64,000 bases of DNA, taken from positions 1 to 64,000 of the forward strand of contig NZ_FQZE01000017.1 in NCBI RefSeq assembly GCF_900141875.1. Direction: 5' to 3'. The DNA is from Tangfeifania diversioriginum (GTDB lineage: Bacteria > Bacteroidota > Bacteroidia > Bacteroidales > Prolixibacteraceae). A model generated the notes under the pieces. The model made no database searches. It was given only the letters and a program-made list of their open reading frames with translations, and was not told where the DNA came from. Made by a program: the position numbers and the translations under genes. Below, in pieces: positions 17,046 through 26,122 of the stretch (its first letter is position 1; every line of letters begins with the position of its first letter).

Positions 17046-17609
17046 TTATTTCCGGATAATATCAATTTGCCCACCGGGACCCAGTTTGATGATACTCGAT
17101 GGTTGCGCCGGGATTACATCATCCTGCCGGTATTCCACAATGTAATCTGCCTGCTCTTTTATGTCTTCTGAAATCTCATCGAAAAATGCCGGGGCTTTTT
17201 CCCCGCTGATATTCGCTGATGTGGAGACAATCGGGCGGCGAAACCGCTGCAACAGTCTAGTAGTAAAATCTTCTTTTGTAAACCGGATGCCAACACTTCC
17301 GTCGCTGGCAATTAAATTGGCTGCCAGGTTTTTGGCGCCGGGGTAAATCACTGTCAGCGGTGTGGTGCTGATTTCCACCAAATCCCACGCCACTTCGGGC
17401 ACTTCATCAACATATCGTTCAAGCAGTGCAGGGTTTTCCATCAACACCAGCATACTTTTTGAATCTTCCCGCTTTTTAATTTTATAGATCTTTTGTACCG
17501 CTTCGGGGTTGGTGGCATCGCAGCCCAGCCCCCAAATGGTGTCGGTGGGGTAGAGGATTACTCCACCGCTTTTTAATACTTCAAGCGCTTTTTTAATGTC
17601 GTTTTGCAT
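17046..17609 (-). CDS. tsaC: L-threonylcarbamoyladenylate synthase (YrdC/Sua5 domain)
   Basis: 187 aa, a single YrdC domain without the Sua5 C-terminal domain. Motifs: LYPTDTIWGLGCDATN, the KIKKREDSKSMLVL substrate-binding block and STSANISGE. The enzyme makes threonylcarbamoyl-AMP from threonine, bicarbonate and ATP for the universal t6A37 tRNA modification. It begins five bases after the stop of the glycosyltransferase gene on the same strand, so they are probably co-transcribed, without obvious functional connection. Confidence 0.92.
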   Translation of the reverse strand: MQNDIKKALEVLKSGGVILYPTDTIWGLGCDATNPEAVQKIYKIKKREDSKSMLVLMENPALLERYVDEVPEVAWDLVEISTTPLTVIYPGAKNLAANLIASDGSVGIRFTKEDFTTRLLQRFRRPIVSTSANISGEKAPAFFDEISEDIKEQADYIVEYRQDDVIPAQPSSIIKLGPGGQIDIIRK

Positions 17610-17614
17610 GTTTT

Positions 17615-18730
17615 TTACTTCAATAAACTGGTGTACAAAGAAATTAATTTTTTAGCATAAATTTCAGGATGAAAATCCTTCGCCCGATCAACACCTTTCT
17701 GAATCATTTGTTTTCGGAGTGCTTCATCATCAAGGAATGATTTTAATTTTTTACCAATATCTTCCACATTTCCCGGATTGCATAAAACGGCTGCATCGCC
17801 GGCTGTTTCTGGCAAACAGGAAACTGATGAGGTGAGCACCGGACAGCCGCTTGCCATCGACTCGATGACAGGAAGTCCGAATCCCTCGAAAACAGAAATA
17901 TAAACCGATAACAGCGCTTTCCGGTAAAGTGCCGCCAACTCATTTTCTGCCAATCCGGAAAGAAAAAAGACCTGGCGTTGCATGTTGTTTCTGTCAATAA
18001 ATTTTTTCAGCTCAGAAATATAGGTTGTTTGATTGCCTACAAAAACAATTGGGGTTCCAATTTTTGAATTTTGAACAGCTTTGAGCAGTGCAAGTTGATT
18101 TTTGCGTGGTTCAATTGTTCCAACCGAGAGAATATAATTTTCGGGAATAATGTGATTGGTGAAAACTTTTGATGCATTCTGTTTTTCGAAAAAAGTGGCT
18201 GCAACGGGCTGGTGAATAATTTCAATTTTTTCCGGGGCAACCTTAAAAAAAGATTCCAAATCGCTTTTGGTTTGCCGGCTGATGGCTATGATTTTATCGG
18301 CAGACTGGCAGGCATATTTCATCTTCCGGAAATAAATTTTGCGATCCAGCGGCTTGTAAAATTCGGGATAGCGCATAAAAATTAAATCATGAACGGTAAT
18401 TACTGAAGGGATGCCTGTTTTTTGAATGCCGGAAGGCAGCTCGTTGCTCAGTCCGTGAAAAAGGTTCAGGTTGAATTTTTTCAGCTTCCTTGCAAGGAAA
18501 AAGCTGCGCCAAATTGATTTCAAAAAACCTTTGTACAGTCCGGGTGGAGAAACTACCTGAAACTGCTCGTGGTTTTCAAAAAGTTCCGGTTTCACTTTTG
18601 GGGTGAAAAGCAGGTAGTTATTTTCAGGAAAATAGTTATTTAATGCATTTAATGTGTTGCGGCTGTAGTTACCCAGCCCGGAGGAGTTTAGAAATGCCCG
18701 TTTTGCATCGAACCCGATCCTAAAATGCAT
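17615..18730 (-). CDS. Glycosyltransferase family 4 (GT-B fold)
   Basis: 371 aa. N-terminal donor-independent domain with a GLGNYSRNTLNALN loop, and C-terminal GT4 domain with YILSVGTIEPRKN, VFVGNQ and the nucleotide-sugar motif VFEGFGLPVIESMASGCPV. It resembles the mannosyl- or rhamnosyltransferases that build surface polysaccharides. It overlaps the upstream nucleotidyltransferase by 11 bases and is followed five bases later by tsaC. Without a polysaccharide cluster around it, donor and acceptor stay unknown. Confidence 0.9.
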   Translation of the reverse strand: MHFRIGFDAKRAFLNSSGLGNYSRNTLNALNNYFPENNYLLFTPKVKPELFENHEQFQVVSPPGLYKGFLKSIWRSFFLARKLKKFNLNLFHGLSNELPSGIQKTGIPSVITVHDLIFMRYPEFYKPLDRKIYFRKMKYACQSADKIIAISRQTKSDLESFFKVAPEKIEIIHQPVAATFFEKQNASKVFTNHIIPENYILSVGTIEPRKNQLALLKAVQNSKIGTPIVFVGNQTTYISELKKFIDRNNMQRQVFFLSGLAENELAALYRKALLSVYISVFEGFGLPVIESMASGCPVLTSSVSCLPETAGDAAVLCNPGNVEDIGKKLKSFLDDEALRKQMIQKGVDRAKDFHPEIYAKKLISLYTSLLK

Positions 18731-19046
18731 ACACCCCTTTATTTAATGCCTCGGTGATCATCGGGTGTTTCCCCCAAAATTTATTATCAATTTCTTTCTG
18801 AGAAATAATTTTTGAATCTACCATTATTTCATAATCCACAGAAATATCAAAACAGATATCACGGATGGTATTTTTTTCTTTCCAGGTGGGGATATTATTT
18901 GTAACAATTAATACATCCAAATCAGAATAAGCAGTTTCTTCATTTCGGAGATATGAACCGAAAAGGATTACTTTTTGAATTTTACTGCCCAAAGTTGCTT
19001 TAAGGTTTTTTTTCAGCTGATTTAATATTTCAATTTTGTCTGCCAT
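18720..19046 (-). CDS. MNT-type nucleotidyltransferase domain protein
   Basis: 108 aa. The nucleotidyltransferase signature is FGSYLRNEETAYSDLDVLIV (GS...SDxD), with a further acidic residue in DYEIMVD completing the metal triad. Small stand-alone MNT proteins usually act as antitoxins that AMPylate or otherwise neutralise a HEPN toxin encoded next door, or occur as orphans. No HEPN gene is adjacent: the next gene is a glycosyltransferase overlapping by 11 bases. It may be a degraded toxin-antitoxin module or a domesticated enzyme. Family confident; role open. Confidence 0.85.
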   Translation of the reverse strand: MADKIEILNQLKKNLKATLGSKIQKVILFGSYLRNEETAYSDLDVLIVTNNIPTWKEKNTIRDICFDISVDYEIMVDSKIISQKEIDNKFWGKHPMITEALNKGVYAF

Positions 19047-19051
19047 AAAAA

Positions 19052-19059
19052 CAAAATTA
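19052..19059 (-). promoter_or_regulatory. Possible -7 element for the nucleotidyltransferase operon
   Basis: The minus strand reads TAATTTTG, matching TAnnTTTG, six bases before the ATG at 19046. The leader would be almost absent, so the match may be fortuitous. Confidence 0.3.
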
Positions 19060-19112
19060 CAAAAAAGGCCGGGTAAAATTGCCCGGCCTGCGAAATATTC
19101 TGACTTTAGTTT

Positions 19113-20378
19113 TTAAGCTTTAAAATCTTTCAGTCCGTCAAAATCGAGGGTTTCGAAATAATCTTCGAGCGTTTGTGGGCGGCGGATTTGAGTCACCTCC
19201 CCATTTTCGCGCAGCAGCAATTCGGCCGAGCGCAGTTTGCCGTTGTAGTTGAATCCCATGGCATGGCCGTGGGCGCCGGTATCGTGAATGACCACAATAT
19301 CGTCAACTTCAATCTCGGGCAGCATCCGGTCGATGGCAAACTTGTCGTTGTTTTCACACAGCGAGCCGGTTACGTCGTATTTTTCGGTATGTGGTTCTTT
19401 TTCTTTTCCGGCAACAGTAACATGATGATAAGCACCGTACATTCCCGGGCGCATTAAATCTACCATGCTGGCGTCGAGCCCGGCGAACCTTTTGTACGTT
19501 TCTTTCAGGTGCAGCACTTTTGTTACCAGGTAGCCGTAAGGCCCTGTTATTGCTCTGCCCGATTCAAAATACAGTTTCAGTGGCTGCAGACCGTTGGCAG
19601 TGATTTTTTCTTCGTACAGTTTTTTGATTCCTTCGCTTACATATTCCATATCCACGGCTTTCTGTTCCGGTTTGTATGGAATGCCGATTCCTCCGCCCAG
19701 GTTGGCAAAACTAATCACCACGCCGGCTTTTTCATTCACTTCGGCAATCAGGTTAAACAGCAGTTCGGCTGTTTCAATAAAATAGTCGGGGTCGAGTTCA
19801 TTGGAAGCCACCATGGTGTGCACGCCAAAATTTTTGACTCCCTTGCTTTTCAGTATTCGGTAACCTTCAATAATCTGTTCGTGTGTAAAACCGTACTTGG
19901 CTTCTTCGGGGTGGCCAATAAGCAGGTTGCCTTCTTTTAAATCGCCCGGGTTGTAGCGCATGCAAATGGTTTCGGGCAGTCCTATATTTTTCTCCAGGTA
20001 CTCAATGTGCGAAATATCGTCGAGGTTGATTATGGCATCCATCTCTTTTGCCTTGCTGAATTCGCTCACTGGTGTGTCGTTGGAAGTCAGCATAATTTCG
20101 TTGCCGCTCATACCTACACGTTTCACCAGTTCCAGTTCAGCCTCCGAGCTGCAGTCGGCACCAAAACCCTCTTCCCTCAAAATTTTTACCAGGTAAGGAT
20201 TTGGAGTTGCTTTAACAGCAAAATATTCTTTAAACCCTTCATTCCAGTCGAAAGCTTTTTTGAATTTTCGTGCATTTTCACGGATTGCCTTTTCATCATA
20301 AATATGAAAAGGAGTTGGGTGATTTTCAATAATATTTTCCAGTTGTTCTTTTGAAAAAGGTAAATTTTTTTCGGCCAT
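19113..20378 (-). CDS. lysA: Diaminopimelate decarboxylase
   Basis: 421 aa, fold-type III PLP enzyme. The PLP lysine is in EYFAVKATPNPYL, the glycine loop in NLGGGIGIPY, and the phosphate/substrate region in ESGRAITGPYGYLV. The decarboxylase active-site motif, normally CESxD, reads CENND here (GSLCENNDKFA), a conservative variant that keeps the Cys and acid positions. It converts meso-diaminopimelate to lysine. dapF lies 105 bases upstream on the same strand and dapL is divergent beyond it, so three lysine/DAP genes are grouped. Confidence 0.92.
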   Translation of the reverse strand: MAEKNLPFSKEQLENIIENHPTPFHIYDEKAIRENARKFKKAFDWNEGFKEYFAVKATPNPYLVKILREEGFGADCSSEAELELVKRVGMSGNEIMLTSNDTPVSEFSKAKEMDAIINLDDISHIEYLEKNIGLPETICMRYNPGDLKEGNLLIGHPEEAKYGFTHEQIIEGYRILKSKGVKNFGVHTMVASNELDPDYFIETAELLFNLIAEVNEKAGVVISFANLGGGIGIPYKPEQKAVDMEYVSEGIKKLYEEKITANGLQPLKLYFESGRAITGPYGYLVTKVLHLKETYKRFAGLDASMVDLMRPGMYGAYHHVTVAGKEKEPHTEKYDVTGSLCENNDKFAIDRMLPEIEVDDIVVIHDTGAHGHAMGFNYNGKLRSAELLLRENGEVTQIRRPQTLEDYFETLDFDGLKDFKA

Positions 20379-20398
20379 AACTTTAAAATTTTGCTACA

Positions 20399-20406
20399 CA
20401 AAAATA
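20399..20406 (-). promoter_or_regulatory. Putative -7 promoter element for lysA
   Basis: The minus strand reads TATTTTTG, matching TAnnTTTG, 20 bases upstream of the lysA ATG. It indicates that lysA can be transcribed separately from dapF. Confidence 0.45.
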
Positions 20407-20483
20407 GTGTTTGTGTTAAATATTTTGGAATTAATCTAAATAAAGACAGGAAATTTAGTGGAGAATTAATAATTCTTCTGCTA

Positions 20484-21344
20484 TTATTGGATATCTTCCA
20501 GCAATTCATTGCTTAGTGTTCCGTTGGCAATTTCCCTCACGGCACCTGTCATTCGGATATACCATGATCTGTCAATTTCAATTTTCAGGTTTCCGCCGGG
20601 CATTTTTACCGTCAGATTGGGCTGCGCCAATCCTTTTTTTACCAAAACCGATGCCACTGCGCAGGACGAACTTCCGGAGGCCAGGGTCCAGCCGGCGCCA
20701 CGTTCCCATATCATAACTTCCACCTCGGTGGGCGAAAGTACTTTTGCAAATTGTACATTGATGCGATTGGGAAACATCGGGTTGGTTTCAATTTGCGGAC
20801 CGAAGGTTTTTACCTCTTTTTCGTCGAGTTTATCTGTAAGAATCACGCAGTGCGGGTTGCCTACCGATACGCAGCTAACTTTGTAATCTTTGTATTCGAG
20901 GTGCAACGTTTCGTCGATGCACTCCGGGTTTTGACAGTTCACCGGGATTTCAGGCGAATTAAAAATGGCATTTCCCATATCCACTTTTACCGATTGTGCT
21001 TTCCCGTTAATTTCTTCTGTAACTTCGGCCTGCACCAGTCCGCCGGCAGTTTCGATTGTAAAAACCGGCGGTTTGGCAATTTTGTAATCGTGGAGGTATT
21101 TGGCAAAAATTCGCAGTCCGTTGCCGCTTTTCTCCGCTTCCGATCCGTCGGGATTCAGAATACGTACTCCGAAATTGGCTTTCAGGCTGGGCACTTTCAG
21201 CAAAATCCCGTCGGAACCAATGCCGTAATGCACATCGCATATTCGTTGAATCGCTTTTTCGGTCAGGTCAAAATCAATTTCACTTTGGTTTAAAATAATA
21301 TAATCGTTTCCTAAACCGTGCGATTTCACAAAGAAATTCTTCAT
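20484..21344 (-). CDS. dapF: Diaminopimelate epimerase
   Basis: 286 aa. Converts LL- to meso-diaminopimelate, needed for both lysine and peptidoglycan. The paired halves each present a region for catalysis: RILNPDGSEAEKSGNGLRIF carries the N-terminal active site (Ser replaces Cys at the 'CGNG' position in this stretch), and GAGWTLASGSSSCAVASV carries the second (ASGSSSCA rather than the usual ACGTGA). SVGNPHCVIL is the conserved substrate motif. The Ser-for-Cys reading at both sites is unusual and deserves a check. It is divergent from dapL and upstream of lysA. Confidence 0.85.
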   Translation of the reverse strand: MKNFFVKSHGLGNDYIILNQSEIDFDLTEKAIQRICDVHYGIGSDGILLKVPSLKANFGVRILNPDGSEAEKSGNGLRIFAKYLHDYKIAKPPVFTIETAGGLVQAEVTEEINGKAQSVKVDMGNAIFNSPEIPVNCQNPECIDETLHLEYKDYKVSCVSVGNPHCVILTDKLDEKEVKTFGPQIETNPMFPNRINVQFAKVLSPTEVEVMIWERGAGWTLASGSSSCAVASVLVKKGLAQPNLTVKMPGGNLKIEIDRSWYIRMTGAVREIANGTLSNELLEDIQ

Positions 21345-21363
21345 AACAGTTGTTTTAATTTTA

Positions 21364-21371
21364 CAAAAGTA
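21364..21371 (-). promoter_or_regulatory. Putative -7 promoter element for dapF
   Basis: The minus strand reads TACTTTTG (TAnnTTTG), 19 bases upstream of the dapF ATG and divergent from the dapL promoter about 65 bases away. Confidence 0.45.
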
Positions 21372-21433
21372 TTAAACATTGCCGATATTGTTCCCGTACC
21401 AGAGAGTGAATTCATTGCTGATAATTTTATTTT

Positions 21434-21441
21434 TAACTTTG
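21434..21441 (+). promoter_or_regulatory. Putative -7 promoter element for dapL
   Basis: TAACTTTG matches TAnnTTTG, followed by CAC; TTG at 21415-21417 is a plausible -33 element 16 bases upstream. The dapL ATG is 46 bases further on. Confidence 0.5.
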
Positions 21442-21487
21442 CACGTATGTACACAAAAGAGCAAATAATTGAATAAAAGAATAATTT

Positions 21488-22717
21488 ATGGCAAAAATTA
21501 ATGAAAATTACCTGAAACTTCAGGCGGGCTATCTCTTCCCGGAAATAGGGAGAAGGGTGAGTGAATTCATGGAAGCGAACCCGGATAAGAAAGTAATTAA
21601 AATGGGCATCGGTGATGTTACGCAGCCGCTGGTTCCGAGTGTGGTAAAGGCATTTCACGAAGGTGTGGACGAGATGGCCAAAGCCGAAACGTTTAAAGGG
21701 TACGGTCCCGAGCAGGGATATGCCTTTTTGCGCGAAGCCATCGCCAAAAATGCTTACCAAAGCAGGGGAGTCGAGATTTCGGCCGACGATATTTTTATTT
21801 CCGACGGTTCGAAATGCGATACCGGGAACATCCAGGAGATTTTCGGGCACGACAATAAAATCGCCATTTGCGACCCGGTTTACCCGGTTTATGCTGACAC
21901 CACTGTAATGTCGGGCAAAACAGGTCAAGGCCAGCCCAACGGCCACTACGAAGGAATTGTGTACATGCCGTGTACCATTGAAAACGACTTTGTGCCGGAA
22001 CTGCCGGAAGAAACACCGGATTTGATTTTCCTGTGCTATCCCAATAACCCGATGGGGACTGTAGCCACAAAAGAAGAGCTGAAAAAGTGGGTGGACTATG
22101 CCCGCGAAAACAAAAGCATTATTCTTTTCGATGCAGCTTACGAGGCGTTTATTACGGAAGAGAACATTCCGCATTCTATTTATGAAATTGAAGGCGCAAA
22201 AGAGGTGGCTATTGAATTCCGCAGCTTCTCTAAGACTGCAGGATTTACAGGAACGCGCTGTGCTTTTACCGTAATCCCGGAAGAGCTGGTGGGTTACGAC
22301 TCGGACGGCAACCCACACAAAGTTAAACCGCTGTGGAACCGCAGGCAATCGACCAAGTTCAACGGCGTTTCGTACCCGGTGCAAAAAGCCGCAGCCGCCG
22401 TGTTTTCCGAAGAAGGTAAAAAAGAAATTGCTGAAGTAATCGGGTATTACCTTGAGAACGCCCGCATTATGAAAGAAAGCCTTACTGAAATTGGGTATGA
22501 AGTTTTTGGCGGTGTAAATGCGCCCTACATTTGGGTAAAAACAAAAGAGGGAGTGACTTCGTGGGACTTTTTCGATAAAGTGCTTAAAGAAGCCAATGTT
22601 GTGGGAACCCCCGGTTCCGGATTCGGCCCGGCCGGCGAAGGTTACTTCCGTTTCTCCGCTTTTGCCGACCGCGAAAGCACAATTGAAGCAATGGATCGGA
22701 TTAAAAACCTGAAATAG
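21488..22717 (+). CDS. dapL: LL-diaminopimelate aminotransferase
   Basis: 409 aa, PLP fold-type I aminotransferase. Features: GIGDVTQPL near the N-terminus, the [18 protein letters not shown] block typical of Dap[14 protein letters not shown], and the PLP lysine in [17 protein letters not shown]. DapL converts tetrahydrodipicolinate directly to LL-DAP, bypassing the succinylase and acetylase steps; this variant is common in Bacteroidota, Chlorobi and plants. It is divergent from dapF-lysA, giving the last three steps of the pathway in one place. A strong terminator follows at 22753-22796. Confidence 0.95.
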   Translation: MAKINENYLKLQAGYLFPEIGRRVSEFMEANPDKKVIKMGIGDVTQPLVPSVVKAFHEGVDEMAKAETFKGYGPEQGYAFLREAIAKNAYQSRGVEISADDIFISDGSKCDTGNIQEIFGHDNKIAICDPVYPVYADTTVMSGKTGQGQPNGHYEGIVYMPCTIENDFVPELPEETPDLIFLCYPNNPMGTVATKEELKKWVDYARENKSIILFDAAYEAFITEENIPHSIYEIEGAKEVAIEFRSFSKTAGFTGTRCAFTVIPEELVGYDSDGNPHKVKPLWNRRQSTKFNGVSYPVQKAAAAVFSEEGKKEIAEVIGYYLENARIMKESLTEIGYEVFGGVNAPYIWVKTKEGVTSWDFFDKVLKEANVVGTPGSGFGPAGEGYFRFSAFADRESTIEAMDRIKNLK

Positions 22718-22752
22718 AAGGTAATTCCTATATTTTCCCGGGAGGAGAAATA

Positions 22753-22796
22753 ACATAAAAAATGCGGCTGAAATTTTCCAGCCGCATTTTTTATGT
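22753..22796. terminator. Strong bidirectional terminator after dapL
   Basis: An 18-bp perfect stem with an 8-base loop: left arm 22753-22770 ending ATGCGGCTG, right arm 22779-22796 starting CAGCCGCAT. A-tract on one side and T-tract on the other allow termination in either direction. Confidence 0.85.
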
Positions 22797-22903
22797 GAAG
22801 GATATGAGCGTTCGATACTATGGTTTTTCTTTTTGTATTTTCCACAATTAAAAAAATTGCATAACTTCAACCCTGTGAAAATTAATAACCTAAATCAATA
22901 GCG

Positions 22904-24538
22904 ATGAGAAGAGTGATTCCCTCCCTTTTTGTTTTGTTAACCCTTTCATTTTCAGTTGCTGCCCAAACGTATCCGGTGCATCTAAATTCAATCGGATTTT
23001 TACCTGAGTTGAAAAAATCAGCAGCTATTCCGCATGAATGTGAATCGTTTAAAGTGGTGAATGCCGAAACCGCCAAAGAGGTTTTTACGGGCAAATCCAC
23101 CGGTCCCAAATTTCAGAAAGATGTGGACCAGAATGTGTGGATCGCCGATTTTTCAGAAGTTAAAACACCCGGAAAATATTATCTGGAAGTGCCAGGCTTG
23201 GGCAAATCCACTGAATTTGAAATTGCAGACGATGCTTTTCGTTTTGCGGCAAAAACTAGCATGCGGGCTTTTTATTTGTGGCGTTGCGGAATGGGAGTCC
23301 ACGGTGAATACGAAGGAAATGTGTATGAAACAGAGGCTTGCCATTTGAAAGATGCTTATGAAGATTACATAGGTAAACCCGGCTCGCAGCGCAACGGCAC
23401 CGGCGGCTGGCACGATGCCGGCGACCACGGAAAATACGTGGTGAACGCAGGAGTAACGCTGGGTGTGCTGTTTTATGCCTGGGATCATTTTCAGGTAAAC
23501 CTGGAAAAGGTTGAGTATGAACTTCCGGAAACTGCGCCGGGGTATCCTGAATTTTTGAAAGAGCTGAAATGGGAAACCGACTGGATTTTGAAAATGCAGT
23601 ACCCCGACGGCTCGGGCAGAGTGTCGCACAAACTTACCCGCACCAACTTTTCTGGGTTTATTATGCCACAGGACGACCACGAAAAACGGTATTTCACTGA
23701 ATGGAGCTCGGCGGCCACTGCCGATTTCGTGGCTTTGATGGCCATGGCTGCCCGCCATTTCAAATCTTACGATGCAGAATATGCCCAAAAATGCCTCGAT
23801 GCCGCCTGGGTGAGTTACCGGTTTCTGCAGGAAAATCCCGAATATAAGCGCTTTGAGCAGGGCGATTTTCAAACGGGGGGCTACCAGTCGCGGAATGTGG
23901 ACGACCGCCTGTGGGCCGCTGCCGAACTATGGGAAACCACCGGCGATCCGGAATGCCTGGCCGACTTCGAAAAACGGGCTGCTGACATGGAGTTTGAAAT
24001 CGACGAAAACTGGGACTGGAGCGATGTTTCCAATCTGGGGATGTTCACTTACGCCCTTTCAGAAAGATCAGGAAAAAACCCACAGGTAGCGCAAACCATT
24101 CGTAAAGATATTCTTGAAAATGCTGGTGATCTGGTAAAAAAGGCACAGGAAGATGTGTATAACCGTCCGCTGGCAGGCCGCTACTACTGGGGCTGCAACG
24201 GCACTGTAGCACGGCAAACTGTTAACCTGCAGGTGGCCAATAAACTTCAGCCCGATAAAAAATATATTGAAACTGCGCTGGATGCTGTGAACCATATTTT
24301 TGGGCATAATTATTACAACCGTTCGTATGTGACCGGTCTGGGATTGAACCCGCCCATGAATCCGCACGATCGCCGATCCGGAGCCGACGATGTGGAAGCA
24401 CCCTGGCCGGGGTACATCGTAGGTGGCGGCCATTCGGCAACCGACTGGGTGGATGAAGAAGAATCGTACAGCCACAACGAAGTGGCCATCAACTGGCAGG
24501 CTGCCCTGGTTTATGCCCTTGCGGGTTTTGTGAACTAA
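22904..24538 (+). CDS. Secreted glycoside hydrolase family 9 (endoglucanase-like)
   Basis: 544 aa. Signal peptide ending VAAQ, then an N-terminal Ig-like CelD_N domain (~21-105), then an (alpha/alpha)6 GH9 barrel. The nucleophilic-water Asp pair lies in GGWHDAGDHGKYV at ~166-178, and the general-acid Glu in YSHNEVAINWQAAL at ~525. The late GRYYWGCNG and YVTGLGLNPPMNPHDRRS blocks are typical. GH9 enzymes cleave beta-1,4 glucans or act as exo-glucosaminidases in some CelD_N-containing relatives, so cellulose/beta-glucan or chitosan-type substrates are both possible. No T9SS tail or cellulose-binding module is present, so it is probably periplasmic. Confidence 0.93.
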   Translation: MRRVIPSLFVLLTLSFSVAAQTYPVHLNSIGFLPELKKSAAIPHECESFKVVNAETAKEVFTGKSTGPKFQKDVDQNVWIADFSEVKTPGKYYLEVPGLGKSTEFEIADDAFRFAAKTSMRAFYLWRCGMGVHGEYEGNVYETEACHLKDAYEDYIGKPGSQRNGTGGWHDAGDHGKYVVNAGVTLGVLFYAWDHFQVNLEKVEYELPETAPGYPEFLKELKWETDWILKMQYPDGSGRVSHKLTRTNFSGFIMPQDDHEKRYFTEWSSAATADFVALMAMAARHFKSYDAEYAQKCLDAAWVSYRFLQENPEYKRFEQGDFQTGGYQSRNVDDRLWAAAELWETTGDPECLADFEKRAADMEFEIDENWDWSDVSNLGMFTYALSERSGKNPQVAQTIRKDILENAGDLVKKAQEDVYNRPLAGRYYWGCNGTVARQTVNLQVANKLQPDKKYIETALDAVNHIFGHNYYNRSYVTGLGLNPPMNPHDRRSGADDVEAPWPGYIVGGGHSATDWVDEEESYSHNEVAINWQAALVYALAGFVN

Positions 24539-24634
24539 AAGTTTGCAAGTTTACTTGTTGACAACCTGATACTTAAAGTTACGGATTGAAGGTAATTCGA
24601 TCATTTTTTGTATCTTTATAAAAAAAACAATGCT

Positions 24635-26122
24635 ATGGAGAAAAAAGAAAAATACCCGATTTCGAGAAGGAATTTTATAAAAGTTTCGGCCGCAACTACA
24701 GCCGCGGTATCAACAATGACATTTGGAGGATGTAACGTGGAGAATGTTCCCGCGCCCATGAAGCGCCCGTTTGGTAAACTGGGCTTCAATGTAACAACAC
24801 TTGGTTTGGGTGGCCAGGCATCGCTGCAGTGGACTCCCGAAGATGTCGATCCTGTTCCCATCATTCTAAAAGCCTTCGATTTGGGTGTCAATTATTTCGA
24901 CACGTCCAACCTGTACGCTGACAGTCAGCTGAATTACAACAAAGCCTTTAAAAAGCTGAACCTGATTCCCGGTGAAGACGGTTACAACGAAGAACTGCGC
25001 AAATCCATCTGGCTGACCAGCAAAACGGCTATGCGCTGGGGAAAACCCGGCTGGCCGGAGCGGGAAAATGTGAGTAACTGGTCGAACGGGGAAGAAGTGC
25101 AATGCGCCGTTGACGATGTAAAACGCTCGCTCACCCAACTGTTTGGCGATAACAAAGGCTGGTATCCCGAGGGGGCTTACCTCGATATGGTGCTGATTCA
25201 TACCCTGCATAACATGGATGAAGTGGATGTGTTGTATGAAGGCCTGGATACGCCTCTCAATCCGGAAGGAAATTTTGGTGCGCTCGTGGCTTTGCGCGAT
25301 TTACGCGACGGTACCAATCATACCGGGATGAACCCGAAAAATGAAAAACTGATCCGTCATATCGGTTTCTCGGGGCACGCCCATCCGCCTGCCATGATGG
25401 AGATGATCCAGCGCGATGAATACGGACTCCTCGACGGAATGCTTGTGGCCATCAATGCCAACGACAAGCTGAAAATGAACATGCAGCACAATGTTATCCC
25501 GGTTGCCGAAGCCAAAGGCATGGGAATAATCGGCATGAAAGTTTTTGCCGATGCGGCCATGTATCATAAAGAACCGAAATGGTCGAACGTGCCTGCCGAT
25601 GTGTACCGGAAAGTAGGAGCGCCCGAACTGCCCAGCCGCCCGCTGGTAGAGTATGCACTTACCACGCCGGGAATTCACACGTTGATTATTGGTATCGGCC
25701 AGATTGACGACGATCCCATGAAGTGCCAGCTGGTGCAGAATTTTTATGCCGCGCAGATTGAATCCGACGGATTATCGGCCGAAGAGCGCCGAAAAATTGA
25801 AACCCATGCAGCCAAAGTAAAAGAAGGGAAAACCAACTATTTCCAGGCACTGGAAAATGAAGGTTTGAGCGCTCCCCGGAATCCCGCGATACAAGAGGAA
25901 GGAAGCAAGCATAAAATTATTTGGCAAACTGCCCTGGCCGGCGACGAACCCGTTTCGCATTACGAGGTGATTATTGACGGCCAAAAAGCAGGTGAGGTGC
26001 CCCATCAGCCGCAAACTTTAAAAAGCAGGCCCTTTGTTTTTGAAACCGAAAAGACAGGCAGCGAGATACTCATTGCTGCCGTAGATAAAGCCGGCAACCG
26101 TTCCGAAACAAAACTGGGATAG
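24635..26122 (+). CDS. Tat-exported aldo/keto reductase with C-terminal Ig-like domain
   Basis: 495 aa from MEKKEKYP; an ATG at 24608 is less likely. Tat signal ISRRNFIKVSAATTAAV, with a Cys in TFGGCNV that might be lipidated. The aldo/keto reductase barrel spans ~45-380 with the catalytic set visible: Asp and Tyr in NYFDTSNLYADS, Lys in LTSKTAM and His in VLIHTLHN. The last ~85 residues (IIWQTALAGDEPVSHYEVIIDG...) look like a fibronectin-III/Ig fold. Export of an NADPH-dependent enzyme suggests cofactor-loaded Tat transport. It sits between GH9 and GH97 genes, so a role in sugar modification is inferred. Confidence 0.85.
   Translation: MEKKEKYPISRRNFIKVSAATTAAVSTMTFGGCNVENVPAPMKRPFGKLGFNVTTLGLGGQASLQWTPEDVDPVPIILKAFDLGVNYFDTSNLYADSQLNYNKAFKKLNLIPGEDGYNEELRKSIWLTSKTAMRWGKPGWPERENVSNWSNGEEVQCAVDDVKRSLTQLFGDNKGWYPEGAYLDMVLIHTLHNMDEVDVLYEGLDTPLNPEGNFGALVALRDLRDGTNHTGMNPKNEKLIRHIGFSGHAHPPAMMEMIQRDEYGLLDGMLVAINANDKLKMNMQHNVIPVAEAKGMGIIGMKVFADAAMYHKEPKWSNVPADVYRKVGAPELPSRPLVEYALTTPGIHTLIIGIGQIDDDPMKCQLVQNFYAAQIESDGLSAEERRKIETHAAKVKEGKTNYFQALENEGLSAPRNPAIQEEGSKHKIIWQTALAGDEPVSHYEVIIDGQKAGEVPHQPQTLKSRPFVFETEKTGSEILIAAVDKAGNRSETKLG

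Noticed and set aside
21341-22870. A 509-codon open frame on the minus strand across dapL
   Set aside because: It is antisense to a clearly conserved dapL, has no family motif and a Phe/His/Asn-rich composition typical of shadow frames.
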